Assembly (NCBI GenBank): GCA_964439435.1
Contig: CAYTOF010000007.1
Location: 1 to 48,082, forward strand
DNA length: 48,082 bases
From: CAYTOF01 sp964439435
Lineage (GTDB): Bacteria > Bacillota > Clostridia > Oscillospirales > QAMX01
Direction: 5' to 3'
Shown one piece after another: positions 42,902 to 48,082 of the stretch. Position 1 is the stretch's first letter, and each line of letters starts with the position of its first letter. The notes beneath the pieces were generated by a model, which saw only the letters and a list, made by a program, of their open reading frames with translations, made no database searches and was not told the DNA's origin. Position numbers and translations under genes: made by a program.

Positions 42902-43486
42902 TTACATATCCCGCATCAGGGCGCATACTTTGCCCAATATGGCACAATCCGAACCGTCTATCGGGCTGTATGTCGGATTGGCCGGCATCAGTATTGCCCG
43001 ACCGTTCTCAACTTGCAGCCGTTTGACCGTCGCCTCATCATCTAAAAGTGCCACCACAATGGAACCGTTGTCTGCCGACTCCTGCCTGCGGACAACCACG
43101 ATATCTCCATCTAAGATGCCCGCACCTATCATGGAATCCCCGCTTATGCGCAGGGCAAAATATTCTGCTCCCGGCTTTCCTTCATAGCAGATATAGCCTG
43201 TGATATCCTCCACGGCAAGTATGGGGTTTCCGGCGGTCACTTTGCCCAATATCGGAACTCTTGCCGAGGAAATGGGTGCGGTAAGGGATATTGTGCGCAT
43301 TTTCTTTGAATCTTTTCGGATATATCCGTAGTCTGTCAGTCTTGAAAGATAGGTGTGAACCGACGACGGAGACGACAGACCTACACCCTTGCATATCTCC
43401 CGCACAGACGGTGGCACACCACAGTCTTCAATCGTCGCGACGATGAAGTCATACACTTCTTTTATTCGGCCTTTCAGCTCCTGCAT
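42902..43486 (-). CDS. lexA: LexA repressor
   Basis: 194 residues from the ATG at 43486, which has GGGTGG upstream; the longer open frame 5' runs through the promoter. The N-terminal winged helix shows PPSVREICKGVGLSSPSSVHTYLSRL. The autocleavage bond Ala85-Gly86 is in KVTAGNPI, and the protease dyad is Ser118 (SGDSM) and Lys155 (EATVKRL). All cleavage residues are intact. LexA represses SOS genes until RecA triggers its self-cleavage. It heads a tight minus-strand run with no clear terminator after it. I found no canonical Firmicutes LexA box (CGAAC-N4-GTTCG) in its leader. Confidence 0.97.
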   Translation of the reverse strand: MQELKGRIKEVYDFIVATIEDCGVPPSVREICKGVGLSSPSSVHTYLSRLTDYGYIRKDSKKMRTISLTAPISSARVPILGKVTAGNPILAVEDITGYICYEGKPGAEYFALRISGDSMIGAGILDGDIVVVRRQESADNGSIVVALLDDEATVKRLQVENGRAILMPANPTYSPIDGSDCAILGKVCALMRDM

Positions 43487-43543
43487 AATACCACCCTTCC
43501 GCGAGTGTACATATAGGTTTTGAACTTTTGATGATATATGATA

Positions 43544-43573
43544 ATTATAACACAAATGTTTGGTTGCTGTAAA
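43544..43573 (-). promoter_or_regulatory. Promoter of lexA
   Basis: On the minus strand TTTACA (43573-43568) and TATAAT (43549-43544) are separated by 18 bases. Confidence 0.65.
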
Positions 43574-44040
43574 TATGCAGGTGCATAATGACATGTTTTC
43601 TATCTCAAAAATAAACACCTTTTCCATCGCCTTGCAGTCCGGGACAAGAAAGCTCCTTTTACGGATCAATTCTCCGACATGTCAGCGGGTATTTTATGAT
43701 GTTCTTTCTGATTTTGCAAACCAAACAATGCAAATCCCGGCAAGCAAGGAAAAACAATATGGGTGTTTTTTGATTGTCGTGAAGGTCAATAAAATAACAC
43801 GCACATATGGATCAGCTTGCAGAGAAGCGCCCTTTGTGCATATGCACCCTATAATGTCCCGGCAGGTGTTTTTAATGTCGATTGATTATAACACAATACT
43901 TCCTTTAATAAAACAGCAATACAATGAAAAGGAAGAGGGTTGGTGTTTTCCGTGCATATTTAAAGATGGTGTGCTTTATATAAATCCGCACTTATATGCC
44001 ATATTTCCCGAAAAATCCAAACTCTGCTTTGCTTTCGATG
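43574..44040. other. Spacer upstream of the sugar operon
   Basis: No gene can be supported. A long plus-strand frame runs from here into the isomerase gene, but it crosses the 44041-44069 promoter and its translation has no ribosome site or recognisable domain. The stretch is AT-rich. Confidence 0.55.
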
Positions 44041-44069
44041 TTGAAATGCTATGTGGTTCAATATATAAT
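44041..44069 (+). promoter_or_regulatory. Promoter of the isomerase-sulfatase-oxidoreductase operon
   Basis: TTGAAA at 44041-44046 and TATAAT at 44064-44069, spacer 17 bases; transcription would start about 54 bases before the first start codon. Confidence 0.82.
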
Positions 44070-44129
44070 AGTGATAACATGAGTACGACAAATCAAATTA
44101 CAGCCACAGACTGGAAGGAGTGTTGTTCG

Positions 44130-44927
44130 ATGATCGTGCTTGGCGTAAACACCGTTCTTTATAAAGGTGTTTCCCTTAGGGATGCAGTGGAAAACATAAA
44201 GAGAATCGGTTACGATGGTTTTGAAATTTCAGCAATTGAGGGCATGTGTGAACACCTCAAGTTGTCGCAGTGGAAAGACCAAAAAAATGAAATCTTGGAG
44301 ATGTGCGACGAGTTTGACATCAAGCTGACGGCCTCTGAAGTCGCTTCCTCCGACCCTGCCCGTCTGAAGCTTGCCTTTGAGGCAGCCCAGGGCATCGGAA
44401 TCCCCGTCATAAATATCGGCCCCAGGGGCAAGGCTGATGTGGAAGAGGATCTCGCATCCTTCATCTCTCACATGAACGAACTGTGCAAAATGGCGGAGAG
44501 CTACGGCGTGACCCTCTGTGTGAAGGCTCATGTAGGCGCCTCCGTATACAGCACCCCCACCACTTTACGCCTGATAGAAGGCGTTGACAACCCCGCATTT
44601 GGTGTCGACATGGACCCAAGCCATATCTACCGCTGCGGAGAAGAACCCGAACAGGCATTGGCATCTGTGCTCAGTGCCATGAAACACATCCACATCCGCG
44701 ACTGTGTCGAACGCACAGGCTCTCCGGGCACTCCCTTTGAGCAGATTTGCGGAGCCGGAAACATCAATCTGCGCGGCTATGTGACGGAAATGGTCAACCA
44801 GGGATACAAAGGCCCGGTCAACTTCGAGGTGATTGGCCCTGAGCTCTCCCTTGCCGATGCCAACATCGTCGCAGGTCGTACCTTTGGCTACCTTCATGCG
44901 CTTTTTAAAGAGCTCGGCGCAATGTAG
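44130..44927 (+). CDS. Sugar phosphate isomerase/epimerase-like TIM-barrel protein
   Basis: 265 residues from the ATG at 44130, with GGAAGGAG about 11 bases upstream. It is of the AP-endonuclease-2/xylose-isomerase-like TIM-barrel family. It has IKRIGYDGFEIS near the start, metal-site candidates in CVKAHVGASV, FGVDMDPSHIYRCGEEP, HIHIRDC and a final VNFEVIGPE. Members act as epimerases, isomerases or dehydratases on sugars and inositols. It is first in an operon with a sulfatase-fold hydrolase and two Gfo/Idh/MocA oxidoreductases, which suggests oxidation-epimerisation of an unusual sugar; the substrate is unknown. Confidence 0.86.
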   Translation: MIVLGVNTVLYKGVSLRDAVENIKRIGYDGFEISAIEGMCEHLKLSQWKDQKNEILEMCDEFDIKLTASEVASSDPARLKLAFEAAQGIGIPVINIGPRGKADVEEDLASFISHMNELCKMAESYGVTLCVKAHVGASVYSTPTTLRLIEGVDNPAFGVDMDPSHIYRCGEEPEQALASVLSAMKHIHIRDCVERTGSPGTPFEQICGAGNINLRGYVTEMVNQGYKGPVNFEVIGPELSLADANIVAGRTFGYLHALFKELGAM

Positions 44928-44980
44928 AAACCATTTTTTCAACTCAGCATTCAAATCAATTAATAAAGGAGTGTACTAAT

Positions 44981-46363
44981 ATGAAGAAAAAGCCAAATGT
45001 GCTTTTTTTCGGCATTGACTCATGTCGATCTCTCAACATGAGCCTTTGCGGATATCACAGGGAGACAACCCCCCATATCTCCCGCATGGCGGAAGACGGT
45101 GTCAATTTCCTCAGCTGTTTCTCTCCGTCCATTCCCACCCCTCCGGGCTATTCCTCCATACTGACAGGCAGAGATTGTTTCGGAACGGGTATTGTCACGC
45201 TGCGCAATGTGCCGCAGCTTCCCAAGGGCATCACCTTGCAGGAAGTCCTCGTGGAAAACGGCTACAACGCCACCTGCATCGGCTTTGGTGACGGCGCCTA
45301 TACCCACGGCTTTACGAAATATATCGACTATGCCGGATGGGGTGCCGACAGGGAAGACGGCAAATCGCACAAGGCAGAGAACATGAACGATGTCGCCATT
45401 CCTGAACTGAAGAGACTGGCCGCACAGGATGAGCCCTTTTTCCTGTTTATGCGCCATATGGACCCCCATTCGCCCTATCTGCCCCCCTCACCCTTCGACA
45501 GGATGTTTTACGGCGGCGACGAACTTGACCCTGAAAATCATTCTCTGGACGAGCTTTATGACTTCAAACCCTTCAGAGATTATTTCAGAGAGTGGTTCCC
45601 CGCAGGATGCACCGACGCCGAGTATATAAACGCCCAATATGACGGCGCCATAGCCTATATGGACAGCTGCATCCAGCAGATTTTCACCGTGCTTACAGAC
45701 CTCGGCATTGAAAACGACACCTTGATTGTCCTGACCTCCGACCACGGCGAAACACTGGACGAGCATTCCTGCTATTATGACCATCACGGTCTGTATGAGG
45801 GCACATTGCATATACCTCTGGTGTTCAAGCTGCCAGGTGTTGTCCCGGCAGGTTATCTGTTTGACGACATTGTACAGCAAAAAGACATCATGCCTACAGT
45901 GCTTGAGCTTCTCGGCATCAAAACTAAGCTCAAGTTCGACGGTCGCTCCCTCTCCCCCCTTTGGAACGGCGGCGAGCGGGAAGCTGAGCCTGAAATGTAT
46001 CTGACAGAAGCCACATGGATGCGCAAACACGGTTGGCGCACACCCGAGTGGAAGTTAATCGTTGCACTTGAACCCGATTTCCATTTCAAGCCGGAAATCG
46101 AGCTCTACAATCTCATTAAAGACCCGCTGGAGCTCAACAATGTGGCTGCCAAAGAACCGGCGGTGGTGAAAATGCTGAAAGCCCGCATGGAAAAGCACGT
46201 GGCCAAACGCGCAAAGGCGTGGAAAACACAGAGCCCGATTGACGTGGCCGCAAATCTTTGGAACGATCTGGGCCGACCCTTTGCCTCTTCGGAAGAAGCT
46301 TATGAAACCATGCACATAGGCAACCCCGCAGCCGCCCAAAAGCTGCAAGCTCAAAAGAAGTGA
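44981..46363 (+). CDS. Sulfatase-fold hydrolase with Thr in place of the modified Cys
   Basis: 460 residues, cytosolic (no signal peptide). The alkaline-phosphatase/sulfatase fold is clear: NVLFFGID with metal Asp13, HMDPHSPYLPP, LTSDHGETLDEH and a C-terminal LYNLIKDPLELNNVA. The sulfatase signature CxPxR, 9 residues before the TG of LLTG, reads TPPGY here with Thr53 at the nucleophile place. Thr cannot be turned into formylglycine. Thr nucleophiles occur in the phosphotransferase branch of this superfamily (LtaS, EptA/MCR). So this may split a phosphodiester or other ester rather than a sulfate. AAAGGAG precedes the ATG; second gene of the sugar operon, 53 bases after the isomerase. Confidence 0.85.
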   Translation: MKKKPNVLFFGIDSCRSLNMSLCGYHRETTPHISRMAEDGVNFLSCFSPSIPTPPGYSSILTGRDCFGTGIVTLRNVPQLPKGITLQEVLVENGYNATCIGFGDGAYTHGFTKYIDYAGWGADREDGKSHKAENMNDVAIPELKRLAAQDEPFFLFMRHMDPHSPYLPPSPFDRMFYGGDELDPENHSLDELYDFKPFRDYFREWFPAGCTDAEYINAQYDGAIAYMDSCIQQIFTVLTDLGIENDTLIVLTSDHGETLDEHSCYYDHHGLYEGTLHIPLVFKLPGVVPAGYLFDDIVQQKDIMPTVLELLGIKTKLKFDGRSLSPLWNGGEREAEPEMYLTEATWMRKHGWRTPEWKLIVALEPDFHFKPEIELYNLIKDPLELNNVAAKEPAVVKMLKARMEKHVAKRAKAWKTQSPIDVAANLWNDLGRPFASSEEAYETMHIGNPAAAQKLQAQKK

Positions 46364-46389
46364 CAAAACAAAATAAGGAGATGATAACC

Positions 46390-47391
46390 TTGCTGAAAGT
46401 ATGTGTCATCGGCATGGGCCCCATCGGGAATTTACACTCCCGCATATATGCCTCTCTGCCCGATGTCAAGCTCAGCGGCGTGTGCGACAGAATTGAAGAG
46501 CGTGCCAAAGCCGCCGGCGAGAGTTTTGGTGTTCCTTGGTTTACGGACGCCCGGGAGATGTTGGACAGGATAAAGCCCGAACTGTGCAGTGTCGCCACCG
46601 GCGGATATGAATACAGCTCCGATCACTACGAGCCGTCGATACAGGTCTTGTCCGCCGGCAGCCATTTGCTGTGCGAAAAACCCATTTCCAACGACATTGC
46701 CCATGCCCGCGAAATGGTGAAGCTGGCCAAGGAAAAAAATCTGTGTTTTGGTATCGATTTGAACCACAGATTTACCACCGCCGCACTGACCGCTAAGAAA
46801 TGGCAGGATGAGGGGCGTCTTGGAGATCTTTTGTTCTGCAACATGGCCCTTTGGATAGGAAAACCCGGCGAGTTCGAGTCGCCCTATTATCACCTGAAAG
46901 CCCTAAATCCCCACAGTGTGGACATTATGCGCTATTTCATGGGTGATGTGGCGCAGGTGCAGTGCTTTGCCATGAAGGCCCCGGGCAGAAATATCTGGTC
47001 CAGCGCCTCCATCAACATGAAGTTTGCCTCCGGCACAGTGGGACACCTGACCTCAAGCTATGATCTGTCGCGCGGTCATCCGATGGAACGCTGTGAGGTC
47101 GCCGGGACCGACGGCAGATTTGTCATCGAAGACATGTGGCGGGATGCGATACTGTACCCGGCAAATGACCTGGTGAAGCTTGTCTACACCAATCCGGTAT
47201 TTGGCGGATACCGCGATTTCGATGATACCTTTATCGCCCGCATATCTGCCTTTGTCAAGCAGGTTGCCCGCGGAGACCGCCCCGACGAAATTGACGGCAG
47301 CGGACAGGCGGGGCTCGAAGCTTCCCGCGTGATCCACGCCGCCATCAAGAGCCTCGATGAGGGCAGGATAGTCGACATCGAAGAGATATAA
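46390..47391 (+). CDS. Gfo/Idh/MocA family oxidoreductase
   Basis: 333 residues if the TTG at 46390 is the start. AAGGAG (46375-46380) lies 9 bases before this TTG but touches the in-frame ATG at 46381, which is therefore a poor start; a GTG at 46360 is also in frame. The NAD(P)-binding fold shows VIGMGPIGNLHSR and then HLLCEKPIS, the CEKP signature holding the substrate-site Lys. The C-terminal alpha/beta domain has YYHLKALNPHSVDIMRYF with a likely catalytic His. It oxidises or reduces a sugar or inositol derivative; third gene of the sugar operon, 26 bases after the sulfatase stop. Confidence 0.9.
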   Translation: MLKVCVIGMGPIGNLHSRIYASLPDVKLSGVCDRIEERAKAAGESFGVPWFTDAREMLDRIKPELCSVATGGYEYSSDHYEPSIQVLSAGSHLLCEKPISNDIAHAREMVKLAKEKNLCFGIDLNHRFTTAALTAKKWQDEGRLGDLLFCNMALWIGKPGEFESPYYHLKALNPHSVDIMRYFMGDVAQVQCFAMKAPGRNIWSSASINMKFASGTVGHLTSSYDLSRGHPMERCEVAGTDGRFVIEDMWRDAILYPANDLVKLVYTNPVFGGYRDFDDTFIARISAFVKQVARGDRPDEIDGSGQAGLEASRVIHAAIKSLDEGRIVDIEEI

Positions 47392-47438
47392 TTAAAAATG
47401 TTACAATATCTGATTAAATACAATTGGGAGGTACAAAA

Positions 47439-48082
47439 ATGGCTATAAAAGCAGGTGTCGTCGGCATGGGCGGCATAGGCAATACGCATGCGCGTTGTTA
47501 TAAAAACGACGAACTATCAGAGCTTGTCGGTGTATGCGACATAAACCGCGAACGTGCCGACAAAGCCGCGGAAACCTTCGGCGTCAAGGCCTATTACAGC
47601 ATGAAGGACATGGTGGATGACAACCCCGACATGGAGGTCATCTCCATCTGCACAAGCGGATATGAAAACGGCTCGATGCACTTTGAGCCTGCAATGGAAG
47701 CCCTTGAATACGGCAAAAAGGTCCTGTGCGAAAAGCCGCTCTGTGCGGATATACGCGATGCGCGGGAACTGGTGGCCTATGCAGCTTCCAGAAAGCAGTA
47801 TCTGGCCTGCAATCTGAACCACTATTTCACAGACATAGCTGCCCTTTCTAAAGACCGCATTGACAAAGGGGAGATCGGCGAACTTGTCTACTGCCTGCAC
47901 AAGGTCGGCTTTGACGGCGGTGACGCCGGTTATGGCGGTGTTGGCGACATCAGATCTCGCTGGCTCAAGCCTTATTCCCATGTCAAAGCCTTCTTAACAC
48001 ATCCCTTTTCCGTGATGCGTTATTTCTGCGGCGACATAACCCATGTCCAAGCATTCCTTGACAGGCCCGGCGTGCGTAAGAC
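47439..48082 (+). CDS. Second Gfo/Idh/MocA family oxidoreductase (runs off window)
   Basis: The ATG at 47439 has GGGAGG 7 bases upstream; 214 codons are read to the window edge without a stop. VVGMGGIGNTHARC is the NAD(P)-binding turn and KVLCEKPLC the CEKP signature. HVKAFLTHPFSVMRYFCGD continues the second domain in line with its neighbour. The two oxidoreductases are clearly related but differ along their length, so they are not a recent copy. Two such enzymes with an epimerase-like protein are a common arrangement for oxidise-modify-reduce routes on sugars. Confidence 0.92.
   Translation, partial: MAIKAGVVGMGGIGNTHARCYKNDELSELVGVCDINRERADKAAETFGVKAYYSMKDMVDDNPDMEVISICTSGYENGSMHFEPAMEALEYGKKVLCEKPLCADIRDARELVAYAASRKQYLACNLNHYFTDIAALSKDRIDKGEIGELVYCLHKVGFDGGDAGYGGVGDIRSRWLKPYSHVKAFLTHPFSVMRYFCGDITHVQAFLDRPGVRK

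Noticed and set aside
43487..43560. LexA operator in the lexA leader
   Set aside because: No CGAAC-N4-GTTCG or clear palindrome of that type; GTTTTGAAC at 43518-43526 is too short to claim.
43560..44129. 5' extension of the isomerase frame by 190 codons
   Set aside because: It crosses a good promoter (44041-44069), has no ribosome site and no recognisable domain; the ATG at 44130 has a strong one.
44981..46363. Call as type I sulfatase
   Set aside because: The Cys/Ser needed for formylglycine is Thr53.
46390..48082. Recent tandem duplication of the two oxidoreductase genes
   Set aside because: They share family motifs but differ throughout; DNA similarity is limited to motif regions.

Overview
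The window looks like one scaffold of a Gram-positive, Clostridia-like (Firmicutes) genome, probably a draft or metagenome-assembled one. Evidence: two T-box leaders (alanine and tryptophan), strong AGGAGG-type ribosome binding sites, consensus TTGACA/TATAAT promoters, a SpoIID-family protein, a GldA/F/G-like ABC transporter operon with a DUF4340 protein, a LexA repressor, FeoAB and a stand-alone TrpB2. There are two 10-N assembly gaps (14320-14329 and 28697-28706). I see no rRNA, tRNA, CRISPR array, prophage or insertion sequence.

Layout. 1-6837 holds a minus-strand carbohydrate group (GH2 glycosidase running off the left edge, large acetyl-xylan-esterase-like hydrolase, OGG1-type DNA glycosylase), a plus-strand DUF6062 gene, and a minus-strand TIM-barrel glycosidase. 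6838-7650 is a gene-poor AT-rich spacer with two strong hairpins. 7651-9082 holds a sialidase-like propeller gene and the frameshifted remains of a methyltransferase. 9267-14752 is an alanine T-box operon: alaS, an aconitase-family hydratase and a HIT protein. 14851-18544 (minus) is spoIID-like, queA, thuA-like. 18641-21743 (plus) is the lysine/DAP operon asd-dapA-dapB behind a perfect consensus promoter. Next come a cytosolic gamma-glutamyltransferase (plus), a zinc-ribbon/Gln-Pro-rich membrane protein (minus), a tryptophan T-box with trpB (plus), mntP (minus), feoAB (minus) and a purine nucleoside phosphorylase (plus). 30656-35490 (minus) is the Gld-like ABC exporter operon. 35633-43486 (minus) is a closely packed run lexA - hypothetical - degenerate P-type ATPase - CYTH phosphatase - DeoC-like - hisS - aspS. 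44041 to the right edge (plus) is a sugar-catabolism operon: TIM-barrel isomerase, sulfatase-fold hydrolase and two Gfo/Idh/MocA oxidoreductases.

The most unusual content is in the lexA-aspS run. One protein (40089-42386) aligns along its length with P-type cation ATPases, yet it lacks the actuator domain and has lost the PEGLP, DKTGT, TGD and GDGxND motifs while keeping the membrane frame. Two genes downstream is a deoxyribose-phosphate-aldolase homologue in which both catalytic lysines and the catalytic aspartate are replaced. Two pseudoenzymes share one apparent operon with a triphosphate-tunnel protein and two aminoacyl-tRNA synthetases. The sulfatase-fold protein near the right end also lacks the modifiable Cys/Ser and has Thr in its place. 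All family assignments come from motif reading by eye; no database search was run.
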